From Piscinibacter aquaticus (GTDB taxonomy: Bacteria > Pseudomonadota > Gammaproteobacteria > Burkholderiales > Burkholderiaceae_C), in assembly GCA_007994965.1 (NCBI GenBank), contig VOPW01000001.1, positions 744,001 to 808,000 on the forward strand: a stretch of DNA of 64,000 nucleotides, written 5' to 3'. This document shows, one piece after another, positions 22,524 to 32,773 of this stretch. The translations under genes were made by a program, and so were the position numbers. The notes beneath the pieces are model-generated. The model had not been told where the DNA came from. It did not search any database and saw only the letters and a program-made list of their open reading frames with translations. Within the stretch, counting starts at the first letter, position 1, and every line of letters starts with the position of its first letter.

Positions 22524-23608
22524 ATGTACAAAAACCTCGCCCGCGCGGCTGCGCTTGCCGCTGCGTTGCTGAGTCCCTTCCACACCCCTGCCCAGACGAA
22601 GCCGCCGCTCAAGGTGGGCTTCGTCTACGTCAGCCCGGTCGGCGAGGCCGGCTGGAGCTTCCAGCACGATCTCGGCCGCCGCGAGATGGAGCGCGTGCTC
22701 GGCGCGAAGGTGAAGACCACCGTCGTCGAGGCCGTGGCCGAAGGCGCCGATTCCGAGCGCGTGATGCGCGATCTGGCCGCGCAAGGCCACCAGCTGATCT
22801 TCGCGACCAGCTTCGGCTATCTGGAGCCGGCACTGCGCGTGGCCGCCGAGTTTCCGCAGGTGAAGTTCGAGCACGCCGGCGGCTACAAGACCGCGGCCAA
22901 CCTGAACACCTACAACGCGCGCTACTACGAGGCGCGTTATCTCGCCGGCTGGCTGGCCGGCAAGGCGAGCAAATCGGGCATCGCCGGTTACGTGGCCGGC
23001 TTTCCGGTGCCGGAGGTGGTGCAGGGGATCAACGCCTTCGCGATCGGCATGCGCGAGGGCCAACCCGAAGGCGCAGGTGCGCGTGCTGTGGCTCAACGCC
23101 TGGTTCGACCCGGCGCGCGAGCGCGAGGCGGCACAGGCGCTGATCAACCAGGGGGCCGACGTGCTCACCAACCACAGCGGCTCGCCCGCCGTGCCGCTGG
23201 CCGCGCAGGCCGCCTTCAGGACAAGGGCGTGCGCGTGATCGCCTACCAGAGCGACATGCGCGCCTTCGCACCCGATGCGCAGCTGGCCGCCGTGACCCAC
23301 CACTGGGGCGGCTACTACACGCAGGTGGCGCAGTCGGCGATCGACGGCCGTTGGCAGCCGAAGCCGGTGTGGGCCGGCATGAAGGACGGCCTGGTGCAGC
23401 TCAGCGCGATCGATCCTTCGTTGCCGAAGGAGTTGCGCACCCAGCTGGAGGCGCGCCGCAAGGCGGTGGTCGCCGGCAAGCTGCAGCCCTTCTCAGGCCG
23501 GCTGCTCGACAGCGTCGGCCGCGAGCGCCAGCCGGCGGCACGATGGACGATGCGGCCATCGCGACGATGAACTGGCTCGCCGCCGGCGTGGTCGGCACGC
23601 TGCCCTGA
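22524..23608 (+). CDS. BMP-family substrate-binding protein 2
   Basis: A cleavable signal peptide (MYKNLARAAALAAALLSPFH, then PAQ) with no lipobox cysteine, unlike the first BMP protein. BMP motifs include GFVYVSPVGEAGWSFQHDLG, FATSFGYLEPALRVA, EARYLAGWLAG and YQSDMRAFAP. Frame breaks near 23065, 23215 and 23540 are present; the one at 23215 restores a CCAGG site. It may provide a second substrate specificity to the upstream ABC importer. Confidence 0.88.
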
Positions 23609-24443
23609 TCAGGCGGCGAGGCGTGCGGCGTTGGCGCCGAAGGCGTAGGCATCCATCCCCAGGCAGCCGTAGGTGACGCTCTCGTGCAGCCGCCGCGGCG
23701 CCGCCTCGCGCCCGCCGGCGCCCGCCGCCACGTACCAGGGCAGCAGGTGCTCGTCGGTCGGGTGCATGTCCACCGCGTGCGGCGCACGGCTGCGGTAGGC
23801 GAAGAGGGCGTCCCAGTCGCGCTCGGCACCGCGCGCGGCCATCCAGTCGCGGAAGGCCCGGCTCTCGGCGATCTCCGGCGCGTCGACCGGCCCGCGCATG
23901 CCGGTGCCGAACACGCGGCGCAGGTTGTGCGTGATGCTGCCGCTGGCGAGGATCAGCACGCCGTCATCGGCCAGCGGCGCGAGCGCCTGGCCGAGCGCGA
24001 ACTGCTGCGCCGGTGTCTGCGTCGGCACGAAGGCCAGCGGCAGCACCGGGATGTCGGCGTCGGGGAAGAGGTAGCGCAGCGGCGTCCAGTTGCCGTGGTC
24101 CAGCCCGCCTTGAGGGCTGACGTGCACCGGCAATCCAGCCGCGTCCATCAAGGCGACCACACGCTCGGCCAGCGCCGGTGCGCCGGGCGCGTCGTAGCGC
24201 AGCGTGTAGAGCGCCGGATCGAAGCCGCCGAAGTCGTACACCGCCTCGTGGCGCTCGGCGGCCAGCAGCACCGGCGCACGCGCCGCGGTGTGCGCCGAGA
24301 TGGCGACGATGGCCTTCGGGCGTCCGAAGGCCGCCGCCGCGCGGCCCCAGTGCCTGCATGAAGGCACCGGCGGCGCCCGGCTCCAACGCCGTCATCGGCG
24401 AGCCGTGAGAGACGAAGAGAGCGGGCAGGCGGTTCGAGTCCAT
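23609..24443 (-). CDS. Class III extradiol dioxygenase family (DODA/YgiD-like)
   Basis: About 277 residues with LigB/DODA-family landmarks: LFVSHGSPMTALEPG, AISAHT, GLDHGNWTPLRYLFP (metal histidine), SGSITHNLR and DEHLLPWYVA. YgiD-type enzymes open catechol rings such as DOPA using Zn or Fe. A frame break near 24345 lies in a G run. It converges directly on the BMP gene, with stops back to back. Physiological substrate unknown. Confidence 0.87.
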
Positions 24444-24501
24444 GACCCGGATTTGACGCCCGCACCGCCGGGCGCAAGCTCAGCGCGTTTGCACGCAGCG
24501 T

Positions 24502-24933
24502 TCAGCGCGCCTGCCAGTGGGCACTGCCGGCGGCCAGCCGGTGCAGCAGCGTGATCGCCTGCTTCACCGTGGCCTCGGTGGGTTGCGCCTGCAGCTGGTC
24601 GAGGAAGGCCGAGACTGCGCGGTCGGCCGGGCCGCTGCTGCTCACGTAGCGCATCGACCACTCGGGAAATCGCGCCACCTCGATCGGCGCGCGGTACAGC
24701 GGCGTGATCCGCTCGTGGCGGCGGTCGCCCTGGATGCGCTCGAAGCACTGGTCGATGGCTTCCGGCTCGCCTTCGAGCACCTGCAGGAAGCGGCCGTCGT
24801 AATGCAGCAGCGCGCCGGTGACGCCGCGGCTGCGGTTGCGCTGGCGGGCGCCCTCCAGCAGCCGGTCGATATCGGCCGGCGCCATCTCGCCGGTCGCCCG
24901 GCTCATGTACAGCAGGCACTGCAGACCGCTCAT
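24502..24933 (-). CDS. Short BLUF-domain blue-light photoreceptor
   Basis: A 143-residue protein that is essentially one BLUF domain. The flavin-contacting residues are in place: Tyr9 in LLYMSRA, Asn33 in RQRNRSRGVTGAL and Gln51 in GRFLQVLEGE; the end of the domain shows DRRHERITPLY and the SMRYVS strand. The 35-residue helical tail carries no output domain. Such short BLUF proteins signal through partner proteins. It is divergent from the FtsX-like permease across 110 bases. The frame is intact. Confidence 0.88.
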   Translation of the reverse strand: MSGLQCLLYMSRATGEMAPADIDRLLEGARQRNRSRGVTGALLHYDGRFLQVLEGEPEAIDQCFERIQGDRRHERITPLYRAPIEVARFPEWSMRYVSSSGPADRAVSAFLDQLQAQPTEATVKQAITLLHRLAAGSAHWQAR

Positions 24934-25043
24934 GGATGGCACTGTAGAACGCGCCGCGTCACCGCGGTCATCCCCTGATGGCGTCACGCTGAGCATTCCC
25001 TCACGTTCCCGTGGTGCCCACGGCTCGTGGCACAGTCGCGCGC

Positions 25044-27603
25044 ATGTCATCTTCCGCCACCCCGCCCTCCGCCTCGCTCGCCACGCTCGCACGGCGCCAG
25101 ATGGCGCGCGACTTCCGCGCCGGCGAACTGCGCCTGCTGGTGGTGGCGGTGATGCTGGCGGTGGCCGCGCTGACTGCGGTGGCCTTCTTCGCCGACCGCA
25201 TCAACAGCGGCCCGGCCCGCGACGCCCGGCAGATCCTCGGCGGCGACGCGATCGTGGCCAGCGACCAGCCGCCGCCAGCCGGCTTTGCCGACAAGGCCGC
25301 GGCGCTCGGCCTGAAGCATGCGCTGACGACCACCTTCCCGACCATGGGCCGCGCCGCCGATGCACAAGGCGGTGCCACGCGGCTGATCACCGCCAAGGCG
25401 GTGTCGGAGGCCTACCCGCTGCGCGGCAAGCTGCGCCCGGCCGATGCGCCCGGCGGCGAAGACCGCGAAGTGGCTGCGGCGCCCGAGGCCGGCACGGTGT
25501 GGGTGGATGCGGCCATCCTCAGCTCGCTCGGCCTGAAGATCGGTGACCCGCTGCTGCTCGGCGATGCCAGCCTGCGCATCGCCCGCATCATCGTCATCGA
25601 GCCCGACCGCGGCGCCGGCTTCCTCGGCTTCGCGCCGCGGGTGATGCTGAACCAGGCCGACCTGCCGGCCACCGGGCTGATCCAGCCGGCCAGCCGCGTG
25701 ACCTACCGCTTCGCCGTGGCCGCGCCCGGCGCCAGCGAGACGCCGGTGCGCGCCTTCGTGCAGTGGGCCGAGGACGAGATCAGGCAGCGCGACCTGCGCG
25801 GCATCCGCCTCGAATCGGTGGCCACCGGCCGGCCGGAGATGCGCCAGACGCTCGACCGCGCCGAGAAGTTCCTCAACCTCGTCGCGCTGCTCGCCGCGCT
25901 GCTGGCCGCGGTGGCGGTGGGCATCGCCGCGCGCGACTTCGCCAGCCGCCATCTCGACGACTGCGCGATGCTGCGCGTGCTCGGCCAGCCGCAGCGGCGC
26001 ATCGCGCTGCTGTATCTGATCGAGTTCGTCGGCGTGGGGCTGGTGGCCAGCGTGCTCGGTGTGGCGCTGGGCTTCGTCGTGCACCATGTGTTCGTCTGGT
26101 TGCTGGCCGGGCTGGTCGATGGGGCCCTGCCGGCGGTGGGCTGGTGGCCGGCGGCCTTCGGCCTCGGCGTGGGCATGACGCTGCTGCTCGGCTTCGGCCT
26201 GCCGCCGGTGCTGCAACTCGCCCGCGTGCCGCCGCTGCGCGTGATCCGCCGCGATGTCGGCGCGCTGAAGCCGGCTTCGCTGGCGGTGCTGGCCGCGGGT
26301 GCGGCGGGCTTCGTCGCGCTGCTGATGGCGGTGTCCAGCGATCTCAAGCTCGGCCTGATCGCGGTGGGCGGCTTCGCCGCCGCGGTGGCGCTGTTCGCGC
26401 TGCTGTCGTGGCTCGCGGTGCAGGCCCTGCGCCGTGCCGTGCCGGAGTCGCGCGCGCCGCGCTGGCTGGTGCTCGCCACGCGCCAGATCGCCGCGCGGCC
26501 GGCCTTCGCGGTGCTGCAGGTGTCGGCGCTGTCGGTGGGCCTGCTCGCGCTGGTGCTGCTGGTGCTGCTGCGCACCGACCTGATCGGCAGCTGGCGCGAG
26601 GCCACGCCGCCGGATGCGCCCAACCGCTTCGTCATCAACATCCAGCCGGAGCAGGGCGAGGCCTTCCAGCAGAAGTTGAAGGACGCCGGCATCGCGCGCT
26701 ACGACTGGTACCCGATGATCCGCGGCCGGCTGGTGGCGATCAACGGTCAGAGCGTGCGCCCGGAAGACATGGCCGAGGAGCGCGCCAAGCGCCTGGTGGA
26801 CCGTGAGTTCAACCTCAGCCACACCGCCACGCTGCCGCCGCACAACCAGCTCGATGGCGGCCGCTGGACGCCGAACGAGAAGGACGGCCTGAGCGTGGAG
26901 GAGGGCGGCGAAATCGCTTGGCGTGAAGCTCGGCGACACGCTGCGCTTCGACATCGCCGGCATGCCGGCCGAAGGCCGCATCACCAGCCTGCGCAAGGTC
27001 GACTGGGGTTCGATGCGGGTCAACTTCTTCGTGATCTTCCCGAGCGACGTGCTCGACGACCTGCCGGCGAGCTACATCGCCGCCTTCCGCGCGCCGGACG
27101 GCCGCGAGGCTGGGGCGGCCTTCGACAACGCGCTCAGCCGCGATTTCCCGAACATCACCAACGTCGACGTGACGGCGTCGATCGCCCAGGTGCAGCGCGT
27201 GCTCGACCCGGTGATCCGCGCGGTGGAGTTCCTGTTCGGCTTCACGCTGGCGGCCGGCCTCGTCGTGCTGTTCGCGGCCGTGACGGCCACGCGCGAGGCG
27301 CGTGCCAAGGAATATGCGGTGATGCGAGCGATGGGTGCCGGCGCGCGCCTGCTCGGCCAGGTGCAGCGTGCCGAGCTGCTCGGTGTGGGTGCGCTGGCCG
27401 GCCTGCTCGCCTCGCTGGCGGCGGTGGCGGTGGGCTGGGCGCTGGCGCGCTACGCCTTCGAGTTCAGCTGGAACCCGTCGCCGTGGGTGCCGCTGGCCGG
27501 TGGTGCGGCGGGCGCGCTGCTCGCGCTGGCCGCCGGGTGGTGGGGCCTGCGCGAGGTGCTGCGCAGGCCGGTCGTCGAGACACTCCGCCGCGCGGCGGAG
27601 TAG
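25044..27603 (+). CDS. FtsX-like ABC transporter permease (YbbP type)
   Basis: About 850 residues. An N-terminal membrane anchor is followed by a large periplasmic domain, a first FtsX unit with four helices ([20 protein letters not shown]), a second periplasmic domain and a C-terminal FtsX unit ([26 protein letters not shown]). This two-unit layout is that of YbbP, which works with ATPase YbbA in lipid or lipoprotein export. No adjacent ATPase is visible. One frame break lies near 26920. Confidence 0.87.
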
Positions 27604-27615
27604 CGCGCCCGGCGA

Positions 27616-29041
27616 TCAGGCCGCCGCGAGGCGGAACCCGGCCAGCGCCGCGGCCAGCCGCTGCGCCTGCTGGCGCAGGCTCGGCGGCAGCGGTCGACTG
27701 CTCCACCAGCGCGGCGTTCTGCTGCGTCATCTGGTCGAGCTGGGTGACGGCGGTGTTGACCTGGCCGATGCCGTTGCTCTGCTCGCTGGAGGCGGTGCTG
27801 ATCTCGCCGATCACGTCGGACACGCGCTTCACCGAGGCGACGATCTCGTCCATGGTGGCGCCGGCATCCGACACCAGCCGCGAGCCGGTCTCGACCTTGT
27901 CGACGCTGGCGCCGATCAGGCCCTTGATCTCCTTGGCGGCTTCGGCGCTGCGCTGGGCCAGCGATCGCACTTCCGAGGCGACGACCGCGAAGCCGCGGCC
28001 CTGTTCGCCGGCACGGGCGGCTTCCACCGCGGCGTTGAGCGCCAGGATGTTGGTCTGGAAGGCGATGCCGTCGATCACGCCGATGATGTCGGCAATCTTC
28101 TTCGAGCTGGCGTTGATCTCGTCCATGGTCGAGACCACCTGCGAGACGACGCTGCCGCCGCGCTGCGCCACCTCGGCGGCGCTGGCCGCGAGCTGGTTGG
28201 CCTGCGTGGCCGAGTCGGCGCTGTTGCGCACGGTGGCGGTCAGCTCCTCCATCGCGCTGGCGGTCTGCTGCAGGTTGCTCGCGGCCTGCTCGGTGCGGGC
28301 GGAGAGGTCGTGGTTGCCGGTGGCGATCTCGTCGCTGGCGGTCGTCACGCTGCCGGCCGATTCGCGCACCTGCAGCAGCGTCTGCTGCACGCGGCCCAGG
28401 GCCTGCTTGAGCGCGATGGCGCGGCCGGTGGTGGCCGGCACATGCGCGAGGTCCAGCGAGATCTGGCCGTCGGCTTCCACTTCCTGCACCAGCGCCGTCA
28501 GCTCGTCACCCTGCTTGGCCAGCGCGGCCATGCGGATGGCGATCCACACTTCCAGCGAGGTCTGCAGCACCACGTAGGCCGCGTGCATCACGATCTTCAG
28601 GAAATTGGGCTCCGGCGTGCAGTAGACGCCCAGGCCGGCCGCCTGCAGGCGATCGAAGGCGACGTGGTGCACGGCGAAGAAGGCCGCCGTGGCCACGATG
28701 GGCCGCCAGTCGCGGTAGACCAGCAGCAGCGCCAGCGTGACGAACACGCCGAAGTGGAACTCCAGCGTGCCGCGCCCGAGGTGGATGTGCAGCGCCACCG
28801 ACGAGGCCACGCACAGGCCGAGCACCAGGCGCGAGGCCAGCGAGCCGGCGGCGCTGGCGTAGCTGAAGCCACCGAGCGCCAGCAGCGCCAGCGAGACGCC
28901 GGCCGCCAGGCCGAGCGAGCCGTAGTACTGGCCGATCGCCAGTGCGGCCGCCGAGAACGCGCCGAGCGTGATCAGCATGATCAGGTCGGCGGTGCGACCC
29001 AGGCTGGTGGTGCTGTCGATCGCGGTGTGGGATGTCGTCAT
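27616..29041 (-). CDS. Methyl-accepting chemotaxis protein 1 (multi-helix membrane sensor)
   Basis: The N-terminus has about five or six membrane helices with a His-rich sequence ([32 protein letters not shown]) and no large periplasmic domain. The signalling tip [20 protein letters not shown] is intact. One frame break near 27690 (a missing dinucleotide) restores [22 protein letters not shown]. No C-terminal CheR pentapeptide. It follows cheW copy 1 in the che operon. Confidence 0.92.
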
Positions 29042-29066
29042 TCAGGATCTCCGGAGGGGGCGGCGT

Positions 29067-29603
29067 TCAGTGCATTTCGTTGATCAGCCCCATGTCGGCC
29101 GAGGCCATGAGGGCCTCGATGTCCATGAGGATGAGCATGCGCTCGGAGGCGTCGTCGCCGGAGCCGTTCCTGATGGCGCCGATGCCGGTGATGTAGCTGG
29201 CGTCGATGGCGCTGGACATCTCCGGCGCGGGCTTGATGGAGGCGGCGCCGAGCTCGAGCACGTCGGAGACCGAGTCGACGACGGCGCCGACCACGCGGCC
29301 CTTGACGTTGAGCACGATGACGACGGTGAAGGCGTTGTACTCGGCGGATTCGCAGCCGAGCTTCATGCGCAGGTCGACGATCGGGACGATGACGCCGCGC
29401 AGGTTGACCACGCCCTTGATGAAGTGCGGGGCGTTGGCGATGCGGGTGGGCTGCTCGTAGGAGCGGATCTCCTGCACGCGCAGGATGTCGATGCCGTACT
29501 CCTCGGCGCCGAGGCGGAAGGTGAGGAACTCGCCGCCGGCATGCGTCTGGGCGCGGACGGCCTCGTGCTGGGCCACGTGCTGGGCGTCGGTGATCATGTC
29601 CAT
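29067..29603 (-). CDS. cheW: Chemotaxis coupling protein CheW, copy 1
   Basis: 178 residues with a CheW fold: [20 protein letters not shown], the receptor/CheA contact [20 protein letters not shown] and [13 protein letters not shown]. It links receptors to CheA. It differs from copy 2 by one amino acid (Arg for Lys in GAIRNG). The frame is intact. Confidence 0.95.
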   Translation of the reverse strand: MDMITDAQHVAQHEAVRAQTHAGGEFLTFRLGAEEYGIDILRVQEIRSYEQPTRIANAPHFIKGVVNLRGVIVPIVDLRMKLGCESAEYNAFTVVIVLNVKGRVVGAVVDSVSDVLELGAASIKPAPEMSSAIDASYITGIGAIRNGSGDDASERMLILMDIEALMASADMGLINEMH

Positions 29604-29637
29604 TCGTCGGTCTCTCGAAAGTGATTTCCTTCGCGAG

Positions 29638-29664
29638 ATATCGGCGAGCCGCGGGACAAATGGA
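29638..29664 (-). promoter_or_regulatory. Possible sigma-28 promoter for cheW copy 1 and receptor 1
   Basis: On the minus strand GCCGATAT (29638-29645) matches seven of eight bases of the FliA -10 element GCCGATAA, 35 bases before the cheW ATG. Eleven bases upstream lies TCCATTTG, a weak -35 (four of eight). It lies downstream of a hairpin that follows cheW copy 2. Confidence 0.4.
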
Positions 29665-29713
29665 GGCCGCCACGGTCCGCTTCGTGACGCGGTTGGCGTT
29701 CCAGCAACGACGA

Positions 29714-29733
29714 AGGCCGCCCGCAGGCGGCCT
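29714..29733 (-). terminator. Hairpin after cheW copy 2
   Basis: AGGCCGCC-CGCA-GGCGGCCT forms a perfect 8-bp stem 24 bases past the cheW copy 2 stop. The following minus-strand bases are only moderately T-rich, so termination may be partial. Confidence 0.5.
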
Positions 29734-29757
29734 CCTTGAGCCAGATCAAACGCCGGC

Positions 29758-30294
29758 TCAGTGCATCTCGTTGATCAGTCCCATGTCGGCCGAGGCCATG
29801 AGGGCCTCGATGTCCATGAGGATGAGCATGCGCTCGGAGGCGTCGTCGCCGGAGCCGTTCTTGATCGCGCCGATGCCGGTGATGTAGCTGGCGTCGATGG
29901 CGCTGGACATCTCCGGCGCGGGCTTGATGGAGGCGGCGCCGAGCTCGAGCACGTCGGAGACCGAGTCGACGACGGCGCCGACCACGCGGCCCTTGACGTT
30001 GAGCACGATGACGACGGTGAAGGCGTTGTACTCGGCGGATTCGCAGCCGAGCTTCATGCGCAGGTCGACGATCGGGACGATGACGCCGCGCAGGTTGACC
30101 ACGCCCTTGATGAAGTGCGGGGCGTTGGCGATGCGGGTGGGCTGCTCGTAGGAGCGGATCTCCTGCACGCGCAGGATGTCGATGCCGTACTCCTCGGCGC
30201 CGAGGCGGAAGGTGAGGAACTCGCCGCCGGCATGCGTCTGAGCGCGGACGGCCTCGTGCTGGGCCACGTGCTGGGCGTCGGTGATCATGTCCAT
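29758..30294 (-). CDS. cheW: Chemotaxis coupling protein CheW, copy 2
   Basis: 178 residues, the same protein as copy 1 except Lys in GAIKNG. All CheW motifs are as in the other copy and the frame is intact. It follows receptor 2 by 38 bases on the minus strand. Two copies could set CheW dosage relative to the four receptors. Confidence 0.95.
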   Translation of the reverse strand: MDMITDAQHVAQHEAVRAQTHAGGEFLTFRLGAEEYGIDILRVQEIRSYEQPTRIANAPHFIKGVVNLRGVIVPIVDLRMKLGCESAEYNAFTVVIVLNVKGRVVGAVVDSVSDVLELGAASIKPAPEMSSAIDASYITGIGAIKNGSGDDASERMLILMDIEALMASADMGLINEMH

Positions 30295-30332
30295 GGTGCT
30301 TCTCGCGGGCTGGTGGGTGATGGGGGAAGAAT

Positions 30333-31906
30333 TCAGGCGTGCGCCGCCTCGACGCGGAAGGTGCCGACCACTGGTTCAGGCGCTGCGCCTGTTCCTTGAG
30401 GCTCTCGGCGGCGGCGGCGGATTCTTCGACCAGCGCGGCGTTCTGCTGCGTCATCTGGTCGAGCTGGGTGACGGCGGTATTGACCTGGCCGATGCCGTCG
30501 CTCTGCTCGGCGGCGGCGGCGGTGATCTCGCCGATGATGTCGGAGACACGCTGCACCGAGGCGACGATCTCGTTCATCGTCGAGCCGGCGTCGGACACCG
30601 GGCGCGAGCCGGTCTCGACCTTGTCGACCGATGCGCCGATCAGGCCCTTGATTTCCTTGGCGGCTTCGGCACTGCGCTGGGCGAGGCTGCGCACCTCGGA
30701 AGCCACCACCGCGAAGCCGCGGCCTTGTTCGCCGGCCCGCGCGGCTTCCACCGCGGCGTTGAGCGCCAGGATGTTGGTCTGGAAGGCGATGCCGTCGATC
30801 ACGCCGATGATGTCGGAGATCTTCTTCGAGCTGGCGTTGATCTCGTCCATGGTCGAGACCACCTGCGAGACCACCGAGCCGCCGCGCTGCGCCACCTCGG
30901 CGGCCGACGCCGCGAGCTGGTTGGCCTGGCGGGCCGAATCGGCGCTCTGCTTGACGGTGCCGGTCAGCTGCGTCATCGAGGACGCCGTCTGCTGCAGGCT
31001 GCTGGCCGCGTTCTCGGTGCGGGCGCTGAGGTCCTGGTTGCCGCTGGCGATCTCGGCGCTGGCATTGCCGATGTTCTCGCCGCTGGCGCGCACACGGCCG
31101 ACCCGGTCGCGCAGGAAATCCTGCATGCGCGACAGCGCGGTCAGCAGGTCACTGGCCTCGTCCTTGCCCTCGATGCTGATCTTGCGTGTCAGGTCGCCGC
31201 CGGCGATGGCCTGGGCGATCTGCTGCGCATGGCGCACCGGCTGCACGATGGAGCGAGAGTTCAGCAGCGTCAGCGGCACCACCACCACCAGCGACAGCGC
31301 CAGCAGCACCACGAAGGCATAGAGCGTGTTCTGCATCGAGGCGGCGAACTCGGCCTTGCGCGACTGCACCTCGCCGTTGACGATGGCGGCGATCTTGTCG
31401 ATGTGCTGCTCGACCTCGCGCACATGGCTCTTGGCCTTCTCCAGCCGCCGGTCGGCGACCTTGGCGGTGTCGAAGGCGCCGTTCTGCACGGCATCGAGCA
31501 CCGGCCTGGACTCGCTCACGTAGGCGTCCAGGCTCTTCAGCGCCTCGCGCACGACGACGTTGTCCTCGTCTTCCTCGCCTTCGAGCATCGCGGCGAAGGC
31601 CTTGCGCAGCTTGTCCGCGGTGGCGACCCAGGCCTCGCGATGCTTGAGCACGGCCACGCCGTTCTCGTAGTCGATCACCATGTTCTTCTCGTGATGACGC
31701 AGTTCGCCGAGGCCGTTGCGCAGTTCGCCGACCGTGGTGATCTCGTGCACCGAGTGCGACATGAACTCCTCGTTCAGGCCCTTCAGGTGCGCACCGCCGA
31801 CCAGTGCGGCCGAACCGACCAGCAGGAAGAGGGCGATCACCATCCAGATCGCGCCAATCATGCGCAGCCGGATGGTGAAGCGGCGAAGTGCGGCCTGCAG
31901 GTTCAT
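30333..31906 (-). CDS. Methyl-accepting chemotaxis protein 2
   Basis: A membrane helix near residues 15-40 is followed by a helical periplasmic sensor of about 150 residues ([20 protein letters not shown]), a second helix ([20 protein letters not shown]), a HAMP domain and the signalling domain with the conserved tip. A frame break near 30379 restores a CCAGG site and the end [12 protein letters not shown]. No pentapeptide tether. The acidic four-helix-like sensor has no ligand I can assign. Confidence 0.92.
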
Positions 31907-32773
31907 GGCGTCCGTCCTCGAAACGGGGTACTGCAGATCAGAAGGTTTCCCACTCGCCGTCGGCCGGGGCCGAGATCACCCGCTGCGCCACCGGCGCCGG
32001 TGCGGCAGCCGGCTTCGGCTCGCTGCGCGGCAGCGGCTTGGGTTCGACGCGGGCGGCGGGCTTCGGTGCGGCCAGCGCCTTGGAGGCGCTCACCGGCGGG
32101 GCCGGCTTGCGTGCCGGCTCCAGGGCACGCGGCGCGGCGCTGAAGCCGCCGCCATCGGCCGGCGGAAGGTGGCGACCACTTGCGCAAGGCGCTGCGCCTG
32201 TTCCTTGAGCGATTCGGCGGCGGCGGCGGATTCTTCGACCAGCGCGGCGTTCTGCTGCGTCATCTGGTCGAGCTGGGTGACGGCGGTATTGACTGGCCGA
32301 TGCCGTCGCTCTGCTCGGCGGCGGCGGCGGTGATCTCGCCGATGATGTCGGAGACACGCTGCACCGAGGCGACGATCTCGTTCATCGTCGAGCCGGCGTC
32401 GGACACCGGGCGCGAGCCGGTCTCGACCTTGTCGACCGATGCGCCGATCAGGCCCTTGATTTCCTTGGCGGCTTCGGCACTGCGCTGGGCGAGGCTGCGC
32501 ACCTCGGAAGCCACCACCGCGAAGCCGCGGCCTTGTTCGCCGGCCCGCGCGGCTTCCACCGCGGCGTTGAGCGCCAGGATGTTGGTCTGGAAGGCGATGC
32601 CGTCGATCACGCCGATGATGTCGGAGATCTTCTTCGAGCTGGCGTTGATCTCGTCCATGGTCGAGACCACCTGCGAGACCACCGAGCCGCCGCGCTGCGC
32701 CACCTCGGCGGCCGACGCCGCGAGCTGGTTGGCCTGGCGGGCCGAGTCGGCGCTCTGCTTGACGGTGCCAGTG
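30410..32773. repeat. Near-identical receptor signalling-domain segments
   Basis: About 555 bases of receptor 2 (30410-30965) and receptor 3 (32219-32773) are almost identical; the differences I can see are one base near 30955 and one missing base near 32294. The same region of receptor 4 (33790-34300) is similar but more divergent. The sensor domains are unrelated, pointing to recent copying or gene conversion of the signalling module. Confidence 0.85.

Larger units (their letters stand above)
29067..30294. repeat. Tandem direct duplication of the cheW gene
   Basis: Segments 29067-29603 and 29758-30294 (offset 691) align without gaps over 537 bases. By eye I count about five mismatches (near 29077, 29088, 29169, 29174 and 29550). 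The 154-base spacer is not duplicated. Confidence 0.93.

Noticed and set aside
25011-28577. A single 1188-codon open frame spanning the permease and the opposite chemoreceptor
   Set aside because: After about 26920 it leaves the permease frame, and its last third is antisense to the receptor; the true permease continues in another frame to 27603.
30281-32143. Long plus-strand frames of 300-620 codons across the che region
   Set aside because: They are antisense to well-conserved receptor genes and have the His/Arg/Gly-rich composition expected of GC-rich shadow frames.
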